From Utricularia gibba (taxonomy: Eukaryota > Streptophyta > Magnoliopsida > Lamiales > Lentibulariaceae), in the NCBI GenBank assembly GCA_002189035.1, contig NEEC01000299.1, positions 1 through 32,935 on the forward strand: a stretch of 32,935 nt of DNA, in the 5' to 3' direction. A program made the translations under genes and the position numbers. Under the pieces are notes generated by a model that was not told the origin of the DNA, made no database searches, and saw nothing but the letters and a program-made list of their open reading frames with translations. Position 1 is the stretch's first letter; each line of letters opens with the position of its first letter. Positions 22,601 to 32,935 of this stretch are shown in pieces.

Positions 22601-23973
22601 ATGCGGTTGAGAAAACCATTTTGGGTGCTCATGAATCCTAACTTCAATAACTGCATCACGATTTTCGTCGAGTAGGACCCGATGTGGCAAAGGAGTCAGA
22701 CCGAACCTTGGTCAGAACGAAGTTCCAACGACATCACCCGCCCAGAAACGACAAGCTTTTCCTTGAGAAACCATGTAGGCAGCCTATTAAAACCAACGTT
22801 AATAAATGCATCAATTTTTTTGCGGCTACAAATGACTCTGGGCCGAGCTCGACTCGACCTCTGCTCGATACCGTTGCCCACGAGAGCACCTTATCAAATA
22901 TAAAGCATGCGGTTGAGAAAACCATTTTGGGTGCTCATGAATCCTAACTTCAATAACTGCATCACGATTTTCGTCGAGTAGGACCCGATGTGGCAAAGGA
23001 GTCAGACCGAACCTTGGGTCAGAACGAAGTTCACAACGACATCACCGCCCAAAAACGACAAGCTTTTCCTTGAGAAAACAATGTAGGCAGCTATTAAAAC
23101 CAACGTTAATAATGCATCAAGTTTTTTGCCGAGCTACAAATGACTATGGGCCGAGCTCGACTCGACCTCCTGCTCGATACCGTTGCCCCACGAGAGCGCC
23201 TTATCAAATATAAAGCATGCGGTTGAGAAAACCATTTTGGGTGCTCATGATCCTAACTTCAATAACTGCATCACGATTTTCGTCGAGTAGGACCCGATGT
23301 GGCAAAGGAGTCAGACAGAACCTTGGGTCAGAACGAAGTTCCAACGACATCACCCGCCAGAAACGACAAGCTTTCCTTGAGAAACTATGTAGGCAGCCTA
23401 AAAACCCAACGTTAATAAATGCATCAATTTTTTGCGGGCTACAAATGACTCTGGGAGCGAGCTCGACTCGACCTTTTGCTCGATACCGTGCCCCACGAGA
23501 GCGCCTCCTCAAATATAAAGCATGCGGTTGAAAAAACATTTTGGGTGCTCATGAAATCCTAACTTCAATAACTGCATCACGATTTTCGTCGAGTAGGACC
23601 CGATGTGGCAAAGGAGTCAGACCGAACCTTGGGTCAGAACGAAGTTCCAACGACATCACCCGCCCAAAACGACAAGCTTTTCCTTGAGAAACCATTAGGC
23701 ATTAAAACCAAACGTTAATAAATGCATCAATTTTTTGAGCTACAAATGACTCTGGGCCGAGCTCGACTCGACCTCCTGCTCGATACCGTTGCCCACGAGA
23801 GCGCCTTATCAAATATAAAGCATGCGGTTGAGAAAACATTTTGGGTGCTCATGAATCCTAACTTCAATAACTGCATCACGATTTTCGTCGAGTAGGACCC
23901 GATGTGGCAAAGGAGTCAGACCGAACCTTGGGTCAGAACGAAGTTCACAACGACATCACCCGCCCAAAACGAC
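19655..23973 (+). repeat. Blended monomers, 14 copies (M64-M77)
   Basis: It begins with a class A monomer. The CCAGATTTGG block is absent throughout. Fronts alternate irregularly among CCATTAGG, CCATGTAGG, CTATGTAGG and ACAATGTAGG. Short forms dominate: GGGCCGAG or GGGCGAG, CATGAATCC, TTCCAACG or TTCAAAAG, and TTGCCGGC. M77 is only 300 bases and has lost about five bases between GGC and ATTAAAACC, plus part of the TTTGCCGAGC segment. Confidence 0.75.
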
Positions 23974-26442
23974 AAGCTTTTCCTTGAGAAAACCATTGAG
24001 GCAGCCTATTAAAACCAACGTTAATAAATGCATCAAGTTTTTTGCCGAGCTACAAATGACTATGGGCCCGAGCTCGACTCGACCTCCTACTCGATACCGT
24101 TGCCCCACGAGAGCGCCTTATCAAATATAAAGCATGCGGTTGAGAAAACCATTTTGGGTGCTCATGAATCCTAACTTCAATAACTGCATCACGATTTTCG
24201 TCGAGTAGGACCCGATGTGGCAAAGGAGTCAGACCGAACCTTGGGTCAGAACGAAGTTCCAACGACATCACCCGCCAGAAACGACAAGCTTTTCCTTGAG
24301 AAACTATGTAGGCAGCCTATTAAAACCAACGTTAATAAATGCATCAATTTTTTTGCCGGGCTACAAATGACTCTGGCCCGAGCTCGACTCGACCTCCTGC
24401 TCGATACCGTTGCCCCACGAGAGCACCTTATCAAATAAAAGCATGCGGTTGAGAAAACCATTTTGGGTGCTCATGATCCTAACTTCATAACTGCATCACG
24501 ATTTTCGTCGAGTAGGACCCGATGTGGCAAAGGAGTCAGACCGAACCTTGGGTCAGAACGAAGTTCCAACGACATCACCCGCCCAAAACGACAAGCTTTT
24601 CCTTGAGAAAACAATGTAGGCAGCTATTAAAACCCAACGTTAATAAATGCATCAATTTTTTGCCGGGCTACAAATGACTCTGGGCCCGAGCTCGACTCGA
24701 CCTCCTGCTCGATACCGTTGCCCCACGAGAGCGCCTTATCAAATATAAAGCATGCGGTTGAGAAAACCATTTTGGGTGCTCATGAAATCCTAACTTCAAT
24801 AACTGCATCACGATTTTCGTCGAGTAGGACCCGATGTGGCAAAGGAGTCAGACCGAACCTTGGGTCAGAACGAAGTTCCAACGACATCACCCGCCAGAAA
24901 CGACAAGCTTTTCCTTGAGAAACTATGTAGGCAGCCTAAAACCCAACGTTAATAAATGCATCAATTTTTTTTGCGGGCTACAAATGACTCTGGGCCCGAG
25001 CTCGACTCGACCTCCTGCTCGATACCGTTGCCCCACGAGAGCACCTTATCAAATATAAAGCATGCGGTTGAGAAAACCATTTTGGGTGCTCATGAATCCT
25101 AACTTCAATAACATCACGATTTTCGTCGAGTAGGACCGATGTGGCAAAGGAGTCAGACCGAACCTTGGGTCAAACGAAGTTCCAACGACATCACCCGCCC
25201 AAAAACGACAAGCTTTTCCTTGAGAAACAATGTAGGCAGCTATTAAAACCCAACGTTAATAAATGCATCAAGTTTTTTGCCGAGCTACAAATGACTATGG
25301 GCCCGAGCTCGACTCGACCCTACTCGATACCGTTGCCCCACGAGAGCGCCTTATAAAGCATGCGGTTGAGAAAACCATTTTGGGTGCTCATGAAATCCTA
25401 ACTTCAATAACTGCATCACGATTTTCGTCGAGTAGGACCCGATGTGGCAAAGGAGTCAGACCGAACCTTGGGTCAGAACGAAGTTCCAACGACATCACCC
25501 GCCCAGAAACGACAAGCTTTTCCTTGAGAAAATGTAGGCAGCCTATAAACCAACGTTAATAAATGCATCAATTTTTTGCCGGGCTACAAATGACTCTGGG
25601 AGCCGAGCCCGACTCGACCTCCTGCCCGATACCGTTGCCCCACGAGAGCGCCTCCTCAAATATAAAGCATGCGATTGAGAAAACCATTTTGGGTGCTCAT
25701 GAAATCCTAACTTCAATAACTGCATCACGATTTTCGTCGAGTAGGACCCGATGTGGCAAAGGAGTCAGACCGAACCTTGGGTCAGAACGAAGTTCCAACG
25801 ACATCACCCGCCCAGAAACGACAAGCTTTTCCTTGAGAAACTATGTAGGCAGCCTATAAAACCAACGTTAATAAATGCATCAATTTTTTTTGCCGGGCTA
25901 CAAATGACTCTGGGCCCGAGCTCGACTCGACCTCCTGCTCGATACCGTTGCCCCACGAGAGTGCCTTATCAAATATAAAGCATGCGGTTGAGAAAACCAT
26001 TTTGGGTGCTCATGAATCCTAACTTCAATAACTGCATCACGATTTTCGTCGAGTAGGACCCGATGTGGCAAAGGAGTCAGACCGAACCTTGGTCAGAACG
26101 AAGTTCCAAAGACATCACCCGCCCAGAAACGACAAGCTTTTCCTTGAGAAACCATGTAGGCAGCCTATAAAACCAACGTTAATAAATGCATCAATTTTTT
26201 TGCCGGGCTACAAATGACTCTGGGCCGAGCTCGACTCGACCTCCTGCTCGATACCGTTGCCCCACGAGAGCGCCTTATCAAATATAAAGCATGCGGTTGA
26301 GAAAACCATTTTGGGTGCTCATGAATCCTAACTTCAATAACTGCATCACGATTTTCGTCGAGTAGGACCGATGTGGCAAAGGAGTCAGACCGAACCTTGG
26401 TCAGAACGAAGTTCCAAAAGACATCACCCGCCCAGAAACGAC
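23974..26442 (+). repeat. Blended monomers, 8 copies (M78-M85)
   Basis: This block starts with CCATTGAGG in M78 and then alternates CTATG and ACAATG-like fronts (M79-M82), with short forms throughout. The otherwise constant box is damaged at two places: AACTTCATAACTG near 24481, and AATAACATCACG near 25110, which has lost three bases of ACTGCATCACG. Confidence 0.75.
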
Positions 26443-26731
26443 AAGCTTTTCCTTGAGAAACATGTAGGCAGCCTAAAAACCAACGTTAATAAATGCATCA
26501 ATTTTTTGCCTAAAAATGACTCTGGCGAGCCCGACTCGACCTATACCGTGCCCCACTAGAGCGCCTCCTCAATACAAAGCATGCGATTGAAAACATTTTG
26601 GGTGCTCATGAAATCCTAACTTCAATAACTGCATCACGATTTTCGTCGAGTAGGACCAGATTTGGCAAAGGAGACAGACCGAACCTTGGGTCAGAACGAA
26701 GTTCACAACGACATCACCCGCCCAAAACGAC
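26443..26731 (+). repeat. Shortest monomer, M86 (289 bases)
   Basis: It has lost bases at several places compared with other D2-like copies: CCTAAAAACC, TTTGCCTAAAAATG (GGGC missing), CTGGCGAGCCC, and CGACCTATACCG, which lacks about eight bases of the TTTTGCCCG segment. It still keeps the HindIII site, the constant box and the CCAGATTTGG block. Confidence 0.85.
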
Positions 26732-29508
26732 AAGCTTTTCCTTGAGAAAACCATTGAGGCAGCCTATTAAAACCAACGTTAATAAATGCATCAAGTTTTT
26801 TGCCGAGCTACAAATGACTATGGGCCCGAGCTCGACTCGACCTCCTACTCGATACCGTTGCCCCACGAGAGCACCTTATCAAATATAAAGCATGCGGTTG
26901 AGAAAACCATTTTGGGTGCTCATGAAATCCTAACTTCAATAACTGCATCACGATTTTCGTCGAGTAGGACCCGATGTGGCAAAGGAGTCAGACAAACCTA
27001 TGGTCAGAACGAAGTTCCAAACATCACCCGCCAGAAACGACAAGCTTTTCCTTGAGAAACCATGTAGGCAGCCTATTAAAACCCAACGTTAATAAATGCA
27101 TCATTTTTTTGCAGGCTAAAATGACTCTGGGAGCGAGCCCGACTCGACCTTTTGCCCGATACCGTGCCCCACTAGAGCGCCTTCAAATACAAAGCATGCG
27201 ATTGAAAAACATTTTGGGTGCTCATGAAATCCTAACTTCAATAACTGCATCACGATTTTCGTCGAGTAGGACCAGATTTGGCAAAGGAGTCAGACCGAAC
27301 CTTGGGTCAGAACGAAGTTCCAACGACATCACCGCCAAAAAACGACAAGCTTTTCCTTGAGAAACCATTGAGGCAGCCTATTAAAACCAACCGTTAATAA
27401 ATGCATCAATTTTTTTGCCGGGCTACAAATGACTCTGGGCCCGAGCTCGACTCGACCTCCTGCTCGATACCGTTGCCCCACGAGAGTGCCTTATCAAATA
27501 TAAAGCATGCGGTTGAGAAAACCATTTTGGGTGCTCATGATTCCTAACTTCAAAACTGCATCACGATTTTCGTCGAGTAGGACCCGATGTGGCAAAGGAG
27601 TCAGACCGAACCTATGGTCAGAACGAAGTTCCAAAAGACATCACCCGCCCAGAAACGACAAGCTTTTCCTTGAGAAACTATGTAGGCAGCCTAATAAACC
27701 GAACGTTAATAATGCATCAATTTTTTTGCCGGGCTACAAATGACTCTGGGCCGAGCTCGACTCGACCCCTGCTCGATACCGTTGCCCCACGAGAGCGCCT
27801 TATCAAATATAAAGCATGCGGTTGAGAAAACCATTTTGGGTGCTCATGAATCCTAACTTCAATAACTGCATCACGATTTTCGTCGAGTAGGACCAGATTG
27901 GCAAAGGAGACAGACCGAACCTTGGGTCAGAACGAAGTTCACAACGACATCACCCGCCCAAAAAACGACAAGCTTTTCCTTGAGAAAACTTGAGGCAGCC
28001 TATTAAAACCAACGTTAATAAATGCATCAAGTTTTTTGCCGAGCTACAAATGACTATGGGCCCGAGCTCGACTCGACCTCCTGCTCGATACCGTTGCCCC
28101 GAGAGCACCTTATCAAATATAAAGCATGCGGTTGAGAAAACCATTTTGGGTGCTCATGAATCCTAACTTCAATAACTGCATCACGATTTTCGTCGAGTAG
28201 GACCCGATGTGGCAAAGGAGTCAGACCGAACCTTGGTCAGAACGAAGTTCCAACGACATCACCCGCCCAGAAACGACAAGCTTTTCCTTGAGAAACCATG
28301 TAGGCAGCCTATTAAAACCAACGTTAATAAATGCATCACTTTTTTTGCAGGCTAAAAATGACTCTGGGCGAGCCGACTCGACCTTTGCCCGATACCGTGC
28401 CCCACTAGAGCGCCTCCTCAAATACAAGCATGCGATTGAAAAACATTTTGGGTGCTCATGAAATCCTAACTTCAATAACTGCATCACGATTTTCGTCGAG
28501 TAGGACCAGATTTGGCAAAGGAGACAGACCGAACCTTGGGTCAGAACGAAGTTCACAACGACATCACCCGCCCAAAAACGACAAGCTTTTCCTTGAGAAA
28601 ACCATTGAGGCAGCCTATTAAAACCAACCGTTAATAAATGCATCAAGTTTTTTGCCGAGCTACAAATGACTATGGGCCCGAGCTCGACTCGACCTCCTAC
28701 TCGATACCGTTGCCCCACGAGAGCACCTTATCAAATATAAAGCATGCGGTTGAGAAAACCATTTTGGGTGCTCATGATCCTAACTTCAATAACTGCATCA
28801 CGATTTTCGTCGAGTAGGACCCGATGTGGCAAAGGAGTCAGACCGAACCTTGGTCAGAACGAAGTTCCAACGACATCACCCGCCAGAAACGACAAGCTTT
28901 TCCTTGAGAAACTATGTAGGCAGCCTAAAAAAACGTTAATAAATGCATCAATTTTTTGCGGGCTAAAAATGACTCTGGGAGCTCGACTCGACCTCTGCTC
29001 GATACCGTTGCCCCACGAGAGCGCCTTATCAAATATAAAGCATGCGATTGAAAAAACATTTTGGGTGCTCATGAAATCCTAACTTCAATAACTGCATCAC
29101 GATTTTCGTCGAGTAGGACCAGATTTGGCAAAGGAGACAGACCGAACCTTGGGTCAGAACGAAGTTCACAACGACATCACCCGCCCAAAAACGACAAGCT
29201 TTTCCTTGAGAAACCATTGAGGCAGCCTATTAAAACCAACCGTTAATAAATGCATCAAGTTTTTTGCCGAGCTACAAATGACTATGGGCCCGAGCTCGAC
29301 TCGACCTCCTACTCGATACCGTTGCCCCACGAGAGCACCTTATCAAATATAAAGCATGCGGTTGAGAAAACCATTTTGGGTGCTCATGAATCCTAACTTC
29401 AATAACTGCATCACGATTTTCGTCGAGTAGGACCCGATGTGGCAAAGGAGTCAGACCGAACCTTGGGTCAGAACGAAGTTCCAACGACATCACCCGCCCA
29501 GAAACGAC
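26443..29508 (+). repeat. Five tandem dimers, D2-like plus A (M86-M95)
   Basis: Monomers alternate strictly here. The even-numbered ones carry CCAGATT (26652, 27268, 27890, 28504, 29119) and the odd-numbered ones carry the class A front (CCATTGAGG or the shortened AACTTGAGG). The period is about 615 to 622 bases apart from the first pair, which is 599 because M86 is short. This is the only run in the window with a two-monomer higher-order period. Confidence 0.82.
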
Positions 29509-31360
29509 AAGCTTTTCCTTGAGAAACTATGTAGGCAGCCTAATAACCAACGTTAATAAATGCATCAATTTTTTTTGCCGGGCTACAAATGACTCTGGGC
29601 CCGAGCTCGACTCGACCTCCTGCTCGATACCGTTGCCCCACGAGAGCGCCTTATCAAATATAAAGCATGCGGTTGAGAAAACCATTTTGGGTGCTCATGA
29701 AATCCTAACTTCAATAACTGCATCACGATTTTCGTCGAGTAGGACCCGATGTGGCAAAGGAGTCAGACCGAACCTTGGTCAGAACGAAGTTCACAACGAC
29801 ATCACCGCCCAAAAACGACAAGCTTTTCCTTGAGAAACCATGTAGGCATATTAAAACCCAACGTTAATAATGCATCAAGTTTTTTGCCGAGCTACAAATG
29901 ACTATGGGCCGAGCTCGACTCGACCTCTCGATACCGTTGCCCCACGAGAGCGCCTTCAAATATAAAGCATGCGGTTGAGAAAACCATTTTGGGTGCTCAT
30001 GAATCCTAACTTCAATAACTGCATCACGATTTTCGTCGAGTAGGACCCGATGTGGCAAAGGAGTCAGACCGAACCTTGGTCAGAACGAAGTTCCAAACGA
30101 CATCACCCGCCCAGAAACGACAAGCTTTTCCTTGAGAAACTATGTAGGCAGCCTATAAACCCAACGTTAATAAATGCATCAATTTTTTGCGGGCTACAAA
30201 TGACTCTGGGCGAGCCCGACTCGACCTTTGCCCGATACCGTGCCCCACTAGAGCGCCTCCTAAAATACAAAGCATGCGATTGAAAAAACATTTTGGGTGC
30301 TCATGAAATCCTAACTTCAATAACTGCATCACGATTTTCGTCGAGTAGGACCCGATGTGGCAAAGGAGTCAGACCGAACCTTGGGTCAGAACGAAGTTCC
30401 CAACGACATCACCCGCCAAAAACGACAAGCTTTTCCTTGAGAAACCATGTAGGCAGCCTATAAAACCAACGTTAATAAATGCATCAATTTTTTTTTTGCC
30501 GGCTACAAATGACTATGGGCCCGAGCTCGACTCGACCTCCTGCTCGATACCGTTGCCCCACGAGAGTGCCTTATCAAATATAAAGCATGCGGTTGAGAAA
30601 ACCATTTTGGGTGCTCATGAATCCTAACTTCAATAACTGCATCACGATTTTCGTCGAGTAGGACCCGATGTGGCAAAGGAGTCAGACCGAACCTATGGTC
30701 AGAACGAAGTTCCAAAAGACATCACCCGCCCAGAAACGACAAGCTTTTCCTTGAGAAACTATGTAGGCAGCCTAATAAAGCCGAACGTTAATAAATGCAT
30801 CAATTTTTTTGCCGGGCTACAAATGACTCTGGGCCGAGCTCGACTCGACCTCCTGCTCGATACCGTTGCCCCACGAGAGTGCCTTATCAAATATAAAGCA
30901 TGCGGTTGAGAAAACATTTTGGGTGCTCATGATATCCTAACTTCAATAACTGCATCACGATTTTCGTCGAGTAGGACCCGATGTGGCAAAGGAGTCAGAC
31001 CGAACCTATGGTCAGAACGAAGTTCCAAAAGACATCACCCGCCCAGAAACGACAAGCTTTTCCTTGAGAAACCATGTAGGCAGCCTATAAAACCAACGTT
31101 AATAAATGCATCAATTTTTTTGCAGGGCTAAAAATGACTCTGGGCGAGCCCGACTCGACCTGCCGATACCGTTGCCCCACTAGAGCGCCTCCTCAAATAC
31201 AAAGCATGCGATTGAGAAAACCATTTTGGGTGCTCATGAAATCCTAACTTCAATAACTGCATCACGATTTTCGTCGAGTAGGACCAGATTTGGCAAAGGA
31301 GACAGACCGAACCTTGGGTCAGAACGAAGTTCACAACGACATCACCCGCCCAAAAACGAC
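29509..31360 (+). repeat. Blended monomers, 6 copies (M96-M101)
   Basis: Fronts alternate CTATG and CCATG (M96 to M101). M100 is a well-preserved C' monomer with AATAAAGCCG. M101 has CCAGATTTGG and is followed by a class A monomer, as elsewhere. A run of about nine T's follows GCATCAA in M99 near 30487, where six to eight is usual. Confidence 0.75.
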
Positions 31361-32904
31361 AAGCTTTTCCTTGAGAAAACCATTGAGGCAGCCTATTAAA
31401 ACCAACCGTTAATAAATGCATCAAGTTTTTTGCCGAGCTACAAATGACTATGGGCCCGAGCTCGACTCGACCTCCTACTCGATACCGTTGCCCCACGAGA
31501 GCACCTTATCAAATATAAAGCATGCGGTTGAGAAAACCATTTTGGGTGCTCATGAATCCTAACTTCAATAACTGCATCACGATTTTCGTCGAGTAGGACC
31601 CGATGTGGCAAAGGAGTCAGACAGAACCTTGGGTCAGAACGAAGTTCCCAACGACATCACCCGCCAAAACGACAAGCTTTTCCTTGAGAAACTATGTAGG
31701 CAGCCTAAAAACCCAACGTTAATAAATGCATCAATTTTTGCCGGGCTACAAATGACTCTGGGCCCGAGCTCGACTCGACCTCCTGCTCGATACCGTTGCC
31801 CCACGAGAGCGCCTTATCAAATATAAAGCATGCGGTTGAGAAAACCATTTTGGGTGCTCATGAAATCCTAACTTCAATAACTGCATCACGATTTTCGTCG
31901 AGTAGGACCCGATGTGGCAAAGGAGTCAGACCGAACCTTGGGTCAGAACGAAGTTCCAACGAAATCACCGCCCAAAAACGACAAGCTTTTCCTTGAGAAA
32001 CATGTAGGCAGCCTATTAAAACCAACGTTAATAATGCATCAAGTTTTTTGCCGAGCTACAAATGACTATGGGCCGAGCTCGACTCGACCTCCTGCTCGAT
32101 ACCGTTGCCCACGAGAGCGCCTTATCAAATATAAAGCATGCGGTTGAGAAACCATTTTGGGTGCTCATGAATCCTAACTTCAATAACTGCATCACGATTT
32201 TCGTCGAGTAGGACCCGATGTGGCAAAGGAGTCAGACCGAACCTTGGGTCAGAACGAAGTTCCAACGACATCACCCGCCCAGAAACGACAAGCTTTTCCT
32301 TGAGAAACCATGTAGGCAGCCTATTAAAACCAACGTTAATAAATGCATCAATTTTTTGCCGGGCTACAAATGACTCTGGGCCGAGCCCGACTCGACCTGC
32401 CGATACCGTGCCCCACGAGAGCGCCTCCTCAAATATAAAGCATGCGATTGAAAAAACATTTTGGGTGCTCATGAAATCCTAACTTCAATAACTGCATCAC
32501 GATTTTCGTCGAGTAGGACCCGATGTGGCAAAGGAGTCAGACCGAACCTTGGGTCAGAACGAAGTTCCCAACGACATCACCGCCAAAAACGACAAGCTTT
32601 TCCTTGAGAAACCATGTAGGCAGCCTATTAAAACCAACGTTAATAAATGCATCAATTTTTTTGCCGAGCTACAAATGACTATGGGCCCGAGCTCGACTCG
32701 ACCTCCTGCTCGATACCGTTGCCCCACGAGAGTGCCTTATCAAATATAAAGCATGCGGTTGAGAAAACCATTTTGGTGCTCATGAATCCTAACTTCAATA
32801 ACTGCATCACGATTTTCGTCGAGTAGGACCCGATGTGGCAAAGGAGTCAGACGAACCTATGGTCAGAACGAAGTTCCAAAAGACATCACCCGCCCAGAAA
32901 CGAC
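31361..32904 (+). repeat. Blended monomers, 5 copies (M102-M106)
   Basis: It begins with a well-preserved class A monomer (CCATTGAGG, CCAACCG). M103 is CTATG-fronted, and M104-M106 have ACATG or CCATG fronts. M105 switches from a CAAATATAAAG half A to a GCGATTGAAAAAAC half B at about 32438, again at the half boundary. Confidence 0.75.
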
Positions 32905-32935
32905 AAGCTTTTCCTTGAGAAACTATGTAGGCAGC
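32905..32935 (+). repeat. Partial monomer M107
   Basis: This 31-base start of a further monomer has the CTATGTAGG front. The array continues beyond the window. Confidence 0.9.

Larger units (their letters stand above)
1..32935 (+). repeat. Tandem satellite array, ~312-base HindIII monomer, 106 copies plus a partial
   Basis: The same unit runs head to tail across the whole window with no interruption. HindIII sites recur at 1, 315, 630, 1239, 1552, 1865, 2181 and so on to 32905. The spacing is almost always 302 to 316 bases, so there are 106 complete monomers and a 31-base partial. Every monomer keeps the same order of landmarks: AAGCTT, AACGTTAATAAATGCATCAA, CTCGACTCGACC, AAGCATGCG, TTTTGGGTGCTC, GCATCACGATTTTCGTCGAG, GGCAAAGGAG and GAACGAAGTTC. 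No unique sequence, mobile element or gene lies between copies. Such arrays are typical of eukaryotic centromeric, pericentromeric or subtelomeric heterochromatin. Which of these applies cannot be read from the sequence, and I do not recognise the family by name. Reading frames of 60 to 165 codons on both strands are copies of the repeat and not genes. Confidence 0.99.

Noticed and set aside
28221-28718. Longest open frame, 165 codons on the minus strand, and 162 codons on the plus strand at 17332-17820
   Set aside because: Both are read-throughs across monomers after small indels. The same peptide pieces recur in every copy in both strands and several frames, with no start context, no conserved frame and no recognisable domain.
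1-32935. CRISPR array
   Set aside because: The repeat unit is about 312 bases, directly adjacent, with no unique spacers.
1-32935. LTR retrotransposon, rDNA spacer or telomeric repeat embedded in the array
   Set aside because: No break in monomer order, no target-site duplication, no rRNA-like segment and no run of telomere-type repeats were seen anywhere in the window.

Overview
The whole 32,935-base window is one uninterrupted tandem satellite array. I see no gene, RNA gene, transposon, CRISPR array or unique sequence in it. The organism is a eukaryote; a plant is the most likely source, because half the repeat (about 156 bases) falls in the size class of many plant centromeric satellites. 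I do not recognise the family and cannot name a species. The array could be pericentromeric or subtelomeric instead.

The repeat is about 312 bases long and is phased here on its HindIII site (AAGCTT). Reading every site by hand gives 106 complete monomers (M1 to M106) plus 31 bases of M107. Mean length is about 310 bases (range 289 to 316; M4, which lost its site, is about 296). All monomers point the same way. A hand count on a majority monomer gives about 47.6% GC and about 19 CpG, which is not CpG-depleted.

Each monomer is itself an old dimer. Half A (about 155 to 157 bases, starting at AAGCTTTTCC) and half B (about 159 bases, starting at AAGCATGCGG) align without gaps over their first 77 bases at 71% identity in M7. 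Both carry an AATAA-n-TGCATCA box, so that box recurs about every 157 bases.

I sorted monomers by diagnostic bases. A has CCATTGAGG after the HindIII site. B has ACAATGTAGGCG and a PacI octamer. C has ACTATGTAGG, AATAGCGCC and TTTTTGTCGGGC. C' has ACTATGTAGG, AATAAAGCC and TTTGCCGGGC or TTTGCCGAGC. D1 has ACCATGTAGG, GTTAAAAAATG and GGGACCGAG. D2 has ACCATGTAGG, TTTGACAGGC, GGGAGCGAGCCC and CCAGATTTGG.

Layout: 1 to about 15 kb is ordered into 4-mer and 5-mer higher-order units, with a 13-monomer (about 4.05 kb) super-unit present twice in tandem (6561-10614 and 10615-14671). From about 15 to 26.4 kb the classes blend and the order fades. At 26443-29508 five tandem dimers appear. The remainder is blended. 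Monomers shorten from a mean of 312.4 bases in the first 53 to 308.5 in the last 53. The missing bases sit mostly at the columns where the classes differ, which points either to a consensus artefact in the assembly or to spread of deletion-bearing hybrid monomers.
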